From: Pogonophryne albipinna
Taxonomy: Eukaryota > Chordata > Actinopteri > Perciformes > Artedidraconidae
Length of the DNA stretch: 64,000 bases
Assembly (NCBI GenBank): GCA_028583405.1
Contig: JAPTMU010000112.1
Location: 200,001 to 264,000, forward strand
Direction of reading: 5' to 3'
Shown here: positions 23,685-61,378 of the stretch, one piece after another
How positions within the stretch are numbered: the first letter of the stretch is position 1
Layout: every line of letters starts with the position of its first letter
The notes under the pieces: generated by a model
Seen by the model: the letters and a program-made list of their open reading frames with translations, nothing else
Databases searched by the model: none
Told to the model about the DNA's origin: nothing
Position numbers and translations under genes: made by a program

Positions 23685-24082
23685 TGTGGGGGAAACTTCT
23701 GAAGCAATAGAGTCAGGACTCCGAGAGACACGAGGAGAGCTGGAGCTTTGATGGCAAACACTGACGGTTTATTTGGAGCTTCGGCCGGAGAATTCACAAG
23801 ACATGTCATGAGCCACGAGTTGACCACACGGTTGGGATGCCACAATCAATTCTGAAAAACTCTTCTGTAGCTCCAGGTTTGAACTAGTTCAGAGTTTAAT
23901 AATCAACATTCTTCATAACAAGATAGAATCATAACACCTCTATCAGCTGACGCCAACAGGCAGGAACAGGGAGACAGAACACTGAGAGCACAGCAGCCGA
24001 GGTTACAGGTGAGTGTGCTCAGTCAGGACATAACTGATAAACTGGGTCAAAGTTATGGGCCTTGGAAAATATTTCCCCAACA
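23685..24082 (-). mobile_element. solo LTR, family 1 copy a
   Basis: On the minus strand it starts TGTTGGGGAAATA and ends GTTTCCCCCACA, with an ATTAAACTC poly(A)-like signal inside. Flanks are GTAGT and GTAGG, a 4-of-5 target duplication. Long stretches (for example GACGGTTTATTTGGAG and GAGAGCTGGAGCTTTGATGG) recur in the LTR at 57686-58440. There is no internal retroviral or retrotransposon coding region, so this is a solo LTR. Confidence 0.75.
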
Positions 24083-24798
24083 GTAGGGAATAAGTATATG
24101 TAAGACGGATTGCAACGACTTACTGTAAATTGCTCTTTTCAATTTGCCTAAGACAAAATTATAATGTAAGACAATCGGTGTTTACCACTAGTTCTCTGAA
24201 ATGACTCTTTTGAGAATGAATCCATACGTTCAAGGCGTTCTTGCACAAGTGGATGATGAAGGAGTGATGACTTATTCAGGTTTGATGAAGAAAGAAGCAT
24301 GACTCTGGTTTTCTGACTCTGGTTTTCTGACTCTGGTTTTCTGACTTGTGTAACAGCCAAAGGTATGTCTGAGCTGTCGACTCTACCACACAAGAAGCTC
24401 GGTTTCATGATAAGCTTTGGAGTTAAGGCAGTTCCTGTCAGCTGCAGAAATATTGTAAATGCTGAGCAGAGCGGATAGATGTTAGTGGTGGAGCTGGAGG
24501 AACAAGAGTACGGGTGGTTTCCATAAAGCTTTATCATCATTCCAGAGTATTTACATTGAACACGCTCGCATGCAAGCTTCCTGACCTCCCTCACACCCGC
24601 AGGAAGGTGTTGTATTTCAACGATCAGCATTCATACTGCATTGTACAACGCCACAAGGTTGTGGATCAAACCCAGTGGTTGTGAGTTGAGCCTATGAGCT
24701 CATAAGCCTCGTTCCAGATCCCAAAGGTCCCTGCAGGTGATTACGATGCTCCAGGTTTTCCCACTTTGAGACACCTTTCTTTGGCACAGCTGATTGTA
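24083..24798. other. non-coding stretch with a short 3x14-bp repeat
   Basis: Holds a 14-bp unit TGACTCTGGTTTTC repeated three times at about 24300-24343. A 160-codon minus-strand frame (24148-24630) spans it but shows no recognisable protein motif. Confidence 0.45.
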
Positions 24799-25807
24799 TT
24801 AAAGGTCTCCTATTATACTATTTTTAGGCATATATTATAGGTCTCAGATATATAAAAAAACATGTCTTTGAAGTGTTTTGCTCAAAACACCAAACAGATC
24901 TCCCATTGTAGCCTCATACCCCTCTATTTCAGCCCTGTTACTAAAGTGCTGATTCTGGGTCTGTAGCTTTAACAAAATTAAAAAGGCGAGAGTGTTACGA
25001 TCTGTCTGTGTTGTGTTTTGTCTTGTCTTTTTCTGTCTTTGGTTTCCTGTTTTATTTTGAAAAGTGTTCACCTCCTGTTTTGCCTGTTGGTGTCTGTCTG
25101 TTTTCCCTCCCTGATTACCCGATTGTGTTCACCTGGTGCCCCTGTGTTTTCTCCTCACCTGTCTCTTGTTTGTTTGATTAGTCATGTGTGCATTTAGGTT
25201 CTGTGTTTTCTGTTAGTCTTTGTTAGTTCCTTGTTGTTGTTGGACTGTGTTCACTGGGAAGAGTTCTGTCTTTAAACCTTGAAATAAAGGTATTTTCTGT
25301 TAATCTGCATTTGGGTCCTGCTTGCCTCTCTCAACCCTGACAGAGAGCTCATGGGGGAGAATTCTACCGGCAGAAACTCAGCTAAACGCTGCTGTGATTA
25401 AACGCCATATTATGTTCCAAACCACATCAAGCATTACTTCTGAAACAGTATGGAGCTCACATGCTTTTTTAGTACCTTTTATATCCTTTTTTACACATAC
25501 TCTCTCCAGTACAGGTTAGCTCTGAGTGTTAGCGATGCTTGCTAATGTAAACAAAGACCATATTACTTCAAAAACACGTCACATTGTTTCTGATAGCATC
25601 TTTCTGATTGGGCCGTGGGTCCACATTTCAGATATTACGTCATATCGGACACAAATCTGGATCAGCTCCGTTGTTCCCCCGTTTTTAGAGATTTGGGGAC
25701 GGAGGAAAAGAGAGAGGATTTTGTTTTCTGACACTTTGTGAGTCTCCTGACACACCGGGGACACATGTTGATGTATAAAAGACATCAAAAAGCATAATAG
25801 GGGACCT
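24799..25807. mobile_element. TTAA element, single-unit relative C, carrying a solo LTR
   Basis: It starts TTAAAGGTCTCCTATTAT and ends GCATAATAGGGGACCT; the right TTAA is eroded. Its right subterminal part, read on the minus strand, has ATACATCAACATGTGTCCCC once, followed by GGTGTG and AGGAGACTC. This is the unexpanded counterpart of the array at 26384-28207. A 350-bp LTR (24993-25342) has inserted in the middle. Confidence 0.8.
24993..25342 (+). mobile_element. solo LTR, family 2, with 5-bp target duplication
   Basis: Begins TGTTACGATCTG and ends CAACCCTGACA (TG...CA), flanked by GAGAG on both sides (24988-24992 and 25343-25347). An AATAAA lies at about 25282, where an LTR polyadenylation signal would be expected. 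No internal coding region is present. The 5-bp duplication fits gypsy-type or retroviral integration; the family cannot be told further. Confidence 0.8.
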
Positions 25808-25811
25808 ACGA

Positions 25812-26090
25812 TGCGGTCAGGGTCATCACCGTTCCCACCTCGGTGCATTTTGTATTCTGTAAAGCTGGAGACAATGTGCCAATACAAGCCGATACTGCTG
25901 AGGCAACGAGGTCGTCCAAGCCATCTCTTGATGTAGGAAATGACAGGTCTCTTTCCAGCTTCTCAACATCGGTGATGGGAACCTCGTAGACCGTCAGAGG
26001 CCACATCAGACGGAGGATCAATCCAAACTGCAGGCACCACAGTGTCAAGGTCTTGTTTATGCGAACAAGGCCTTTGATGGGCTCTTCTTT
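25812..26090 (-). pseudogene. non-LTR retrotransposon RT fragment (dead)
   Basis: The minus strand encodes GLILRLMWPLTVYEVPITDV and EKLERDLS, then in another frame IKRWLGRPRCLSSIGLY. These are the usual order of words in a fish reverse-transcriptase C-terminal region, and the frame change shows it is decayed. TTAA element C ends directly beside it at 25807. Assignment to a named LINE clade would need a protein search. Confidence 0.6.
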
Positions 26091-26367
26091 TTTGGGTTTG
26101 AACTTCCCCCCTGCCTAAGTTATGCTGGAATGAAGCTTATCAGGCAACTACTTGGTGAATGTGATGGTTGATGCTTGGGTGGAAGATAAGGAAATGTACT
26201 TTAATTTCTGTATTATGCTGCTTTATATTTTCCCTCTACCTTATTTTGGAGGCACAAAGTATACTTTTTACTCTACATACATTTGATAAAGTAATTAAGA
26301 CTAGACATTTTACGGTTGGATTATGCTCGAAAAGCAGTATGTCATCCAATAACAAAAGTGTCCATGT

Positions 26368-28646
26368 TTAAAGGTCACCTATTATGCAAAATCCAATTCT
26401 TCATGTGTTTTCTACATCAACATGTGTCCTCTCTTCTTCATGTCTCTTCTACATCAACATGTGTCCCCTCTTCTTCATGTCTCTTCTACATCAACATGTG
26501 TCCCCTCTTCTTCATGTCTCTTCTACATCAACATGTGTCCTCTCTTCTTCATGTCTCTTCTACATCAACATGTGTCCCCTCTTCTTCATGTCTCTTCTAC
26601 ATCAACATGTGTCCCCTCTTCTTCATGTCTCTTCTACATCAACATGTGTCCCCTCTTCTCCATGTCTCTTCTACATCAACATGTGTCCCCTCTTCGACAT
26701 CAACATGTGTCCCCTCTTCTTCATGTCTCTTCTACATCAACATGTGTCCCCTCTTCTTCATGTCTCTTCTACATCAACATGTGTCCCCTCTTCTTCATGT
26801 CTCTTCTACATCAACATGTGTCCCCTCTTCTTCATGTCTCTTCTACATCAACATGTGTCCCCTCTTCTTCATGTCTCTTCTACATAAACATGTGTCCCCT
26901 CTTCTTCATGTCTCTTCTACATCAACATGTGTCCCCTCTTCTTCATGTCTCTTCTACATCAACATGTGTCCCCTCTTCTTCATGTCTCTTCTACATCAAC
27001 ATGTGTCCCCTCTTCTTCATGTCTCTTCTACGTCAACATGTGCCCCCTCTTCTTCATGTCTCTTCTACATCAACATGTGTCCCCTCTTCTTCATGTCTCT
27101 TCTACATCAACATGTGTCCCCTCTTCTTCATGTCTCTTCTACATCAACATGTGTCCCCTCTTCTTCATGTCTCTTATACATCAACATGTGTCCCCTCTTC
27201 TTCATGTCTCTTCTACATCAACATGTGTCCCCTCTTCTTCATGTCTCTTCTACATCAACATGTGTCCCCTCTTTTCCATGTCTCTTCTACATCAACATGT
27301 GTCCCCTCTTCTACATCAACATGTGTCCCCTCTTCTTCATGTCTCTTCTACATCAACATGTGTCCCCTCTTCTTCATGTCTCTTCTACATCAACATGTGT
27401 CCCCTCTTCTTCATGTCTCTTATACATCAACATGTCTCCCCTCTTCTTCATGTCTCTTCTACATCAACATGTGTCCCCTCTTCTTCATGTCTCTTCTACA
27501 TCAACATGTGTCCCCTCTTCTTCATGTCTCTTCTACATCAACATGTGTCCCCTCTTCTCCATGTCTCTTCTACATCAACATGTGTCCCCTCTTCTACATC
27601 AACATGTGTCCCCTCTTCTTCATGTCTCTTCTACATCAACATGTGTCCCCTCTTCTTCATGTCTCTTCTACATCAACATGTGTCCCCTCTTCTTCATGTC
27701 TCTTCTACATCAACATGTGTCCCCTCTTCTTCATGTCTCTTCTACATCAACATGTGTCCCCTCTTCTTCACGTCTCTTCTACATCAACATGTGTCCCCTC
27801 TTCTTCATGTCTCTTCTACATCAACATGTGTCCCCTCTTCTTCATGTCTCTTCTACATCAACATGTGTCCCCTCTTCTTCATGTCTCTTCTACATCAACA
27901 TGTGTCCCCTCTTCTTCACGTCTCTTCTACATCAACATGTGTCCCCTCTTCTTCATGTCTCTTCTACATCAACATGTGTCCCTTCTTCTTCATGTCTCTT
28001 CTACATCAACATGTGTCCCCTCTTCTTCATGTCTCTTCTACATCAACATGTGTCCCCTCTTCTTCACGTCTCTTCTACATCAACATGTGTCCCCTCTTCT
28101 TCATGTCTCTTCTACATCAACATGTGTCCCCTCTTCTTCACGTCTCTTCTACATCAACATGTGTCCCCTCTTCTTCATGTCTCTTCTACATCAACATGTG
28201 TCCCCTCTGTGGAAAGAGACTCTGAAAGTTTCAGGAACAAAGATTCTCTCTCTTTTTGAACCATTTCTATAAAAACCTGTCTGAAAATGAGCTGATCAGA
28301 TTTTGGCCACTTTATGATGTCATAACGATGTTTTGTCTTGTGTAACCATTAGCCAATCAGCAACCAAGGTAACCCCCCCCCCCCCTTATCACCTGAATCT
28401 CCTCCTAGAGCACCATTGAGTTCTTTGTAACCAAATGTCTCTCAGAGGGGCGTGGGGAGGGGCTCCTTATTTTCATCTAAAGTAACAGACAGAGAATCAG
28501 CACTTTGGAAACAGGGCTGAAACAGAGGGGATTATGGGTAATGCTGCAATGATCTGTTTGGTGTTTCAGCCAATCAGAGACAGGCTCTGTATATATCTGA
28601 GACCTGTGATATATTGATGAAACACAGTATAATAGGAGACCTTTAA
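26368..28646 (+). mobile_element. TTAA element copy A with expanded 37-bp minisatellite
   Basis: It begins TTAAAGGTCACCTATTAT and ends ATAATAGGAGACCTTTAA, with TTAA on both sides. The left end passes within a few bases into the 37-bp array. The right 440 bases (28208-28646) are unique and colinear, in reverse complement, with 56111-56550. They include CCAATCAGAGACAGGCTC and a (C)15 run at 28371-28385. No transposase frame is present. TTAA plus a 5'-AGG terminus favours the Kolobok group over piggyBac (inference). Confidence 0.9.
26384..28207 (+). repeat. 37-bp minisatellite, about 49 units
   Basis: The unit is TACATCAACATGTGTCCCCT plus CTTCTTCATGTCTCTTC. Most units are identical. Variants include TTCTCC/TTTTCC for TTCTTC, ACG for ATG, and 24-bp short units near 26692, 27307 and 27590, each preceded by a -TCC- variant unit. 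That pattern points to duplication of multi-unit blocks. Because 37 is not a multiple of three and no frame meets a stop, all three plus-strand frames stay open for most of the array; these frames are not genes. Confidence 0.97.
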
Positions 28647-29192
28647 TGGCAGCCGACATAGAGAGCAAGAAGACACAATATTGTTTAATCATTTGTAACC
28701 GTGTGCAGAATGGAAATCACAACCCTGAGCAATCATCGTGCAAAGTGCCCGTGCCCGTCAGATTGTCTGATCTGTGATTGAACTTGCGGACAGGAAACAA
28801 CGCAGACAGACTTGATGACTCCCATCATGCCGTTCTGCAGCCGTGTTGATTAGATTACTCTGAGAGCAGAGAGAGAGGAGATGCCCTTTACATCTGTTTG
28901 AAGCTTTTCATTATCTGATGGATTCAACAAATCCTCTATTCAACTACAAAGGTCATCATGAATAGCCCCATGGAGCGATTCCAACACTCAACCTGCACGT
29001 ATACATCTGCACACTTATGTAAATATATTTAACATGTTCATACAAATGCTCAACTTTTTACTGTGATATCCTGTTTCAATAGTTACTTTATCTTTTCATA
29101 TTTATCACATGTCCACTTACATTATTGTTAATCATCTATGTTGATTTGAGATTTTCTTTTGAACTATTGTTTACTGTTTACATCTGTATAAC
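28647..29192. other. non-coding stretch
   Basis: Intergenic, nothing recognised. Confidence 0.4.
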
Positions 29193-29209
29193 TGTGTATG
29201 TGTGTGTGT

Positions 29210-29259
<50 letters not shown>
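29193..29259 (+). repeat. imperfect (TG)n / (TA)n microsatellite
   Basis: TG-rich run with two CT interruptions, ending in TATATATATT. Confidence 0.9.
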
Positions 29260-29399
29260 TTCCTTTTTTTTCTTACTTTCTTTCTTGTATTTTCTGTGAT
29301 TATGTGTTTGCTTCTTCTTTGTGGGGATATATACTTGTGCAATGTCTTGTGCTGAAAAAATGAAATAACAATACAAATATTTGTCAAAAATAAAAATAG

Positions 29400-30130
29400 T
29401 TACTTTATCACTTTTTATTACATGGCTTAGTTGAATACTCGATTCTGATTGGTCAATTCAGAACACGTGACACGTTGTTAATCCAGTAGAACAGACCGCC
29501 GTCAAGCATTTATTGACCGTTGTTAAGGACGCCCACATCTGCAGAAAGAAGTCCGGTCGATTTAACTGTATACAGTTTGCTTTTCAAACTGTTTGCTTGT
29601 CTTTAGTTTTCCGTTGTCTACCCTCTGAGAGCAACATGGAGGATTTTAATATTAATTGTAATATATTTGGAGAGCACAGTAATTTGGATGAATGGATAGT
29701 CGTTGATCCCCAGTGAAGAAAATAAAAAGACAAGAGGGACAAGAAAACAGCGGAGAAGTAACGGGGCAGAAACCCTCAACACGGTGCTGCAGCCGTTTTT
29801 ACTCAACGGTCCAGACATAGACATCAAACGGCAAAACATATTCAGTGTGCAGTTACTTTGGCATTAGGGCAGGTATATCTAGATACTTTCCAAGGTTTGA
29901 CATTATGAATTGTGCTACTTTTAAAGCAAGCAACGATGTTTTCAAATCTGTAATCAAAAAGCTCCGCAAAAAGGCTATCAAGGAAGCAGTTCCTGCCGTT
30001 GCTACGTTAGTTCAAACGGTAACAACGGACTATTTTTCTTAGCGGATGCATGTCATTTTAAATCAATACAACTATTTTTTAAATCAATAATACTATTTTT
30101 TTAAATCAATAAAAACATTTTCTAAATCCA
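29400..30130. repeat. probable dispersed repeat, type unresolved
   Basis: The block begins TTACATGGCTTAGTTGAATA and contains two short plus-strand frames (MEDFNINCNIFGEHSNLDEW at 29636 onwards; FKSVIKKLRKKAIKEAVPAV at 29940-29999). Past 30054 there are four AAATCAATAA-like repeats (30059-30130). I see no clean terminal repeats. It reads like the remains of a transposon, but I cannot name it. Confidence 0.35.
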
Positions 30131-30229
30131 TAAAAGCATTTCAATTAATATTGGGAGTCTTGTCGTTACTTTGTTGAGAATGTGGCCTGTCGGGTGTTCT
30201 TTTAATGACCGCCTCGCTGCGCATTATCC

Positions 30230-30362
30230 CTTACCTGTTTTGCTGTATTATTATTTTAATTTGTAATCTATTTTCTGTTTTTCATTCTGACCCTGTTGCT
30301 GCCATAAACGCCTGAATTTCCCCAAGGGGATAAATAAAGTTCCATCTTATCTTATCTTATTC
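30230..30362 (+). mobile_element. LINE 3' tail with (TCTTA)n
   Basis: CCTGAATTTCCCCAAGGGGA followed by TAAATAAAGTTCCA and (TCTTA)4 is the classic end of a teleost LINE 3' UTR. Only the tail is present. Confidence 0.7.
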
Positions 30363-31363
30363 CTGGAAAAAAAACAGCAATGTATTCTCAGGTGTTTTAG
30401 TTTTTGTTTAGCTTTTAAGGTTATTTGTATTTAAAATGGTGTAAATACTAGTCTTTAGCATCCTTTTTTAATGCTAAATCGTTTTCTTATAGACTAACTT
30501 ATATATTTCCTTTTTTTTTACCTACTTTGCAACTTATTTGTTTAGATTGTTTATGTTCGCACCACCAGATACCAAAGCAAATTCCTTGCAAAAAAACGTG
30601 ATTCTGATCTGCAGAAAAATATGCAACTTCTTTTCAGAAAAATGTTCAATCTTAAAGAAACATATATCTTATTTCCAATTTATTTTCAATGTTGTGCATG
30701 TTTGTGTGTGATGTGTGCTGAATATGGGGATGCATATAGGTCAAATGCATCATTTAACCATGCGTGGTCAGTGTACTTCCTCCCATTTTCTCCGTTGGAA
30801 AAGCACCCCAGAGGTTTTAGCCTAGAAAGAGAAAAAGAGAGTACTTTGGCTTTTTTCTCTTATGGACAATTTCTTAAGTGTTAAGGTAATTCATACAAAT
30901 TAAATCCAGCAGCAGGCGGAGAAGTGAGTTGTACATAAATGATAACGTCTTCGAGCTTAAAAGGTTTTATCAACAGTGACGCATCAGAAATAATGTAATC
31001 ATGACCAAAAGGAAAGTGTGCCGCAGAGAGAGTTTGGAAACATATTGATTGAGTAGTTTTATGTTTTACATTTTGTAATGTCAGGTATGTTTTGTGCGAG
31101 CTGTTTCCTGCTCGGTGTAGAGTTGAGATGTAGGACAGCAGAGTGTCTCCATCTAGTGGTGCATCTCTGACATACATGGATATGCAGAGGGATTCAATTG
31201 CTCTCAACACATGACAAGAATAACTCTACACCTTTTACTACATTCAAGCAAATAAATATGAGGTTATTCTTTTAAAATTGCGAACAAATCACAAACACTT
31301 TAGGTACATTTAAATGGCAATACTTTGACTTTTACTAAGGTTATATTTTGACCTGAGGATAGA
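30363..31363. other. non-coding stretch
   Basis: Includes a minus-oriented fragment at 30545-30610 (TTGTTTATGTTCGCACCACC and TTCCTTGCAAAAAAACGTG) related to the repeat at 20415-20600. Nothing else is recognised. Confidence 0.4.
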
Positions 31364-31832
31364 ATCAGAATCAGACACACGTGTATTGCCAGGTGGGTTA
31401 ACACATACGAGGAATTTGACTCGGTGTTGTGGTGCAAACATAAAACACAGATATAACTATTTTAAGAAAACTATAATAACATAAAAAAACAGTAACAAAT
31501 ATCGTTAAATATGGCAGTATTTACATTGAATATGGTTGAAATTGTAGAAAGAGAATTGGAATAAAATATGTGCAGTAAGGAAAACATATACATATAATAT
31601 ATAACATAGACCATCCCACCTAAATTCCTGCATGTACTGCACGGCAAATATTTGACTTATTCCTGCATCTTATTTGCACCATCATGTCTATTGTACTATT
31701 TGATATCTTGTTCTTTTTGTGTCCTAAGTATATTGTATGTTGGAGAATCTTGGGACTTCACATTTTCAGTCTCAAAACACGGTATTGTGCGTATGACAAT
31801 AAAGCCTTTGAATACATTTGAAATGTCCTTCT
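31364..31832 (+). mobile_element. retroelement 3' end (AATAAAGCCTTTGAAT tail)
   Basis: It starts with AGAATCAGAATCAGACAC and TATTGCCAGGTGGG, passes through TACGAGGAATTTGACTC, and ends ATGACAATAAAGCCTTTGAA. The tail is the complement of the pieces at 23488 and 44740. It is non-coding. Confidence 0.65.
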
Positions 31833-33299
31833 CTCTCTCATTTAAACCCCACTGGTTTACACTCAAATGCTCCTTTTGTTGTGTCCCATTAAGTATAATC
31901 ACCACATTGAAGAAACATGTTGCAGCTCTGTTCTGACTTTAAGGGATACATTAACCCCAATTAGCTCTTTTTAAAGTCCTGACGCTGCTTTATCACAACA
32001 AATACAACTAGCAGTATAGGGTTGTGGTGGCAGATGGATAAATGTCGCCTGCTGCAGGGTTAAAGCCTGTCAGCGGCATTAACACCAAAACTAATCTGTA
32101 GAGCAGCTGCTGTTTGAAACACTGAGAAGAGAAGTTAAAGGACCATTCACAACTACCACAGAACATGCATTGTGACACGAGTGACGTCCTGCTGCTGTCC
32201 CATAGAGGCTGCAGTGTTCGTTACAGAAACCATCTGAACGTGTAGGAGAGCAGCAACTTCCTGGTAATTTATCTCAGCGTTACGACCACTGAAGATATGA
32301 ATGTGTTGAGGATGGCGCCATGAGGAAAGGTCATTGAGTTCTTTTAATGTAAAGGAGTCATCCTCTGGAGAGCAGGAATGGATTTAAAGAGGCAATATTC
32401 TGCTTTTTAGGGGTTTTCTCTTTCCTGTAGTGCATTCTAAAGAATTGTGTGCATGTAAATGGTGTGCAAAGGCTCAAATCCCTGTGTTCTCCCACACACT
32501 GGGACTTAAGTGTTTCATTGCCATTTCTAAAGCCTTGAATTGAATTGAATAATATGACCTCTTCAACTATTGTTCCTCTGTTTTGTATTCAAGACAACCT
32601 GAAGGAGCTGAACTGTGATTGAACTTGCACAAAATACAGGAGAAATGTCAGATATACAGAATGTTTTTTATTGTGCAGGTCTCATTTTACAGACAGAGAA
32701 AGGTCAAGTAATAGCACCCGCCAGCACAAAGATTTGATACCAGTATCACCATTACAATTCCCCCAAAACTAAGGTCAGTCTGACTCCACATAATCCTCCA
32801 ATTTAAACCGTAAAATTGACATAAAACCTTCTATTATTTTTTAAATAAATGTGTACTCATTTAGCCTTTTATCCGCACAGTCCCCTTTTCTTTAACAATG
32901 TACAATTTCCCCACTGTTGGACCAATAAAGGATGGCTGTTTCTGATAAAAACTGGTTTTGCACATTACCATACATAGTACCTTTGTACTATCATCACAAC
33001 TGGTATATTTGTAAACATATATGTCGAATTTCAGAATTGTTGCTCTATATTAGAATGAAATAAAATAGGATAAATACATTAAAATACGTATATATAAATA
33101 ACGTAAAATTCAAGTAAGAAGGTGCAATATAAATAAATAAAACGTAATAAAAAATATTTACATGTATTACAAGGTAAAGTAATAGCATGCACATTGTGCT
33201 ACAAAATATAACATGTATATTCAAATATAAACAGTGGAGTATTGTATTACTTCACTTGTGCTAAAGGAGGTACACAATGTTCAACATTTTATTAATTAT
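31833..33299. other. intergenic stretch upstream of wasl
   Basis: A MITE-end-like segment lies at about 32383-32520 (AAAGAGGCAATATTCTGC and TTTCCTGTAGTGCATTC). The rest is AT-rich with no supported feature. Confidence 0.4.
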
Positions 33300-33941
33300 T
33301 TATGAGCGTCTTATTTTCATTCTTGTACGTCTACCATCTGGCCCCTCCCCCTTTCTACGTCACAAGCCCCTCCCCTTCCCTCCGCAGAGCTGCATTCCTG
33401 CTGCTACAACGGACCGAACCATTCTCTCTTAGCAACAACATCTCTGCTTCTAAATGTACCAAAATCTCACTTAATACACATGTTTAATTTATGATACATT
33501 TTGAATTATATCATACTTTGTTTGGGCCTGGTTTATTACGATTTAACTGTTGACAGTTATTAAGTTTGTCCAAACTGACACCCCTCTCCCCCGTCTTTAT
33601 AATGGTCTGCTCCGCTCTTCTGCCATGTTGGATGTACGCATCTTTGCTGCTGCAGCCGCCGGAGTTTCCGAATGAAAGTTGAGCTTTTATCCGTCAACAG
33701 ACACACGGGGATTGCTTAATTTCTTCCTCAACACAAACACGGATAAGTTAAGTTTCCTTGTGAAGCAGGAGCACTTCTGGAAACCTCCCAGCTGGTCCTC
33801 CTCCTGCAGCAGAGGAGATGATCCGGTTGCAGGCCACAGCAACCGGAGCACCGCGCATGGATTTTGTTTAATTACTGTTTGGTGAATCCGTCCGGGGATA
33901 AGTGCATCTCTTCGGGGGTTAACGTGAAGACATTAGGAGCC
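33300..33941 (+). promoter_or_regulatory. candidate wasl promoter and 5' UTR
   Basis: GC content rises here relative to flanking DNA. CCCCTCCCCC boxes and CTACGTCAC (CRE-like half site) lie at 33340-33365, and TGCCATGTTGG at 33631-33641 resembles a YY1 site of the kind found near TATA-less start sites. Several upstream ATGs precede the wasl start. No TATA box is convincing, the start site is unknown, and part of this may be repeat-derived. Confidence 0.4.
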
Positions 33942-59545
<25,604 letters not shown>

Positions 59546-61378
59546 GTAAGTCACACACACACACGCAGGAACACAATAGTGACCTGTGTGGCGGCTGCAT
59601 GATGAAATCACACAATAGGGTCTTTTTGCTTCCTGCTCATATTCAAAAACGTGTCACTGTGTCTCAGAAAGTGGACACAGAGTTCACTGAACACTGAAGG
59701 AATGAATGCATCGAGATATTTAAATAGAAGCACCCAAAGCACTTTATTCTTCCAAAATCTCCAACAAGTCCTTATTCCATGAATAGCTGTGGTACAGGAC
59801 GTAAAACGGTGTACACTTACGAGTATTTATGATGTGATAACGTGCGTCCAGTGGGAAATAAACAGGTTGTTTTCATCAGAGTTCTCATTTAATGATTGAT
59901 AAATATCTGTAGTTGTAAATGGAGGCTGTGTCATTTTTCAACTGACGACTGCTTTCCATCGCTGCCTCGTTATCGTCTCCATTTGTCCTTCATGCTCCTG
60001 AGAACATGTCAGTCCCAGAATGCATTGCAGCGTGACGGGAGCAAGAGGTGTGCATGTTTTCTTTGGAGGAGATCATGCAGATCTGCAGTTTGATTTAATG
60101 GAGAGTAGCTGAGTGCGCTCAGGTGTAAAGCAGTGTGTAGTTGCACCTGTTGGCCACCAGAGGGCACAGCAGCACGAGGAGTCGAGGTGTATTTCTTATC
60201 AGTTGAAGCAGAGGTTTAAAAAGATCCTTACTAAGTGCTGGACTAACCAGGAAACCAGTCGAGATCTTCTTCGTTAGCCACAAAACAATTTGACGAACCG
60301 TCAGACAAAACTATTCTAAAACCCCCAAAATGAAGAAGGAATAAAGACTTGTTGAATAACAAAAAGCAAGGGCCACAAAATAACTTGCTAGTAACTGGGG
60401 CTTGATCCACTCCATACTTCCTTTCAACTCTGTTAATGTACAATAATGCAGTAGTGGCCCTACAAAAAGAAGAAGAAAATTGGTCAAATAACTAAAAGAA
60501 ATAATAAAAAACGATGATAATAAAAAAGAAGATCAGAGAAAATGTTGCCGTGTTCTGTATTAAAATGTCGGGTTGAGATCTTTTAGATAATTTGCAGGAT
60601 GATACCTGAGGTGAACATAATTCTTCTCATTTTATTTGTTTTAAAAAATAAAAGCCAGTCAATTTGTTTACCTTGTGTTTGGAATCAGAATACCTTACAC
60701 TACAATTTACAAAAACACACATCCAGGTGGACGACAAAGTGCACCAGTATCTAAAATAAATAAGTGTAGCATGTGTAAGGTAGTGTGATTGCAGACAGGA
60801 AACCGTAGTGGAAGCAGGGGTTTAGTGCAAAGTAAACATTACACCAGTTATACTGGCCTCGCCGAAATCTCCTTCTCGGTTAACCAGCGAGATAAACACT
60901 CTCACAAAGTAAAACTCAGGACCACGAGGTGATGTTTTGAAGCTTTACTAAGCAAGCAGTGTGAAACTGAAGGAATACAGAAACAAGAGCAATTGTAAAT
61001 ATCAACTACATTACATAATAATTACGTATACAAAGATATATATCCAAGACGGCATGAAATGAGGTCAGTGCCAAAGTACAGATGCAATGTTTAGGCTGTA
61101 TTGCATATACAGCAACTACAAAATGTCAGCTGGAATCAAATATCACAATAATGCACTCTTGGTAAAGATATAATGTAGAAACATAAAAACTTACAGGAAA
61201 TGCCTTCTCAAGGGCTATGAATGATGGATGGCACAGGATGAACAGACATCACCTTAGCTGGAGCACACATGCTATTCTGAAATGTCTCAGGCTAACTTCC
61301 TGTCACATGGAAACTAAAAAGAACTGCTTCATGCAGTACGAGAAGTCACCAGAAGGAGTCACTATAACACACAAAATT
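59546..61378. other. wasl intron 7, first part
   Basis: AT-rich intron sequence with no exon matching the rest of the GTPase-binding domain and no clear element. Confidence 0.45.

Noticed and set aside
24148..24630. 160-codon minus-strand frame
   Set aside because: It contains a 14-bp triplication, has no recognised motif or splice context, and sits between transposons.
26384..28207. Regular 37-bp repeats as a CRISPR array
   Set aside because: There are no spacers: units abut head to tail. The DNA is eukaryotic, with introns and transposons.
26316..28272. Plus-strand open frames of 432 to 647 codons with Cys/His/Ser-rich 37-residue repeats
   Set aside because: All three plus frames are open because the 37-bp unit has no stop in any frame. 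The same happens on the minus strand at 56414-57377. The protein is a translation of a minisatellite inside a transposon, without a plausible gene structure.
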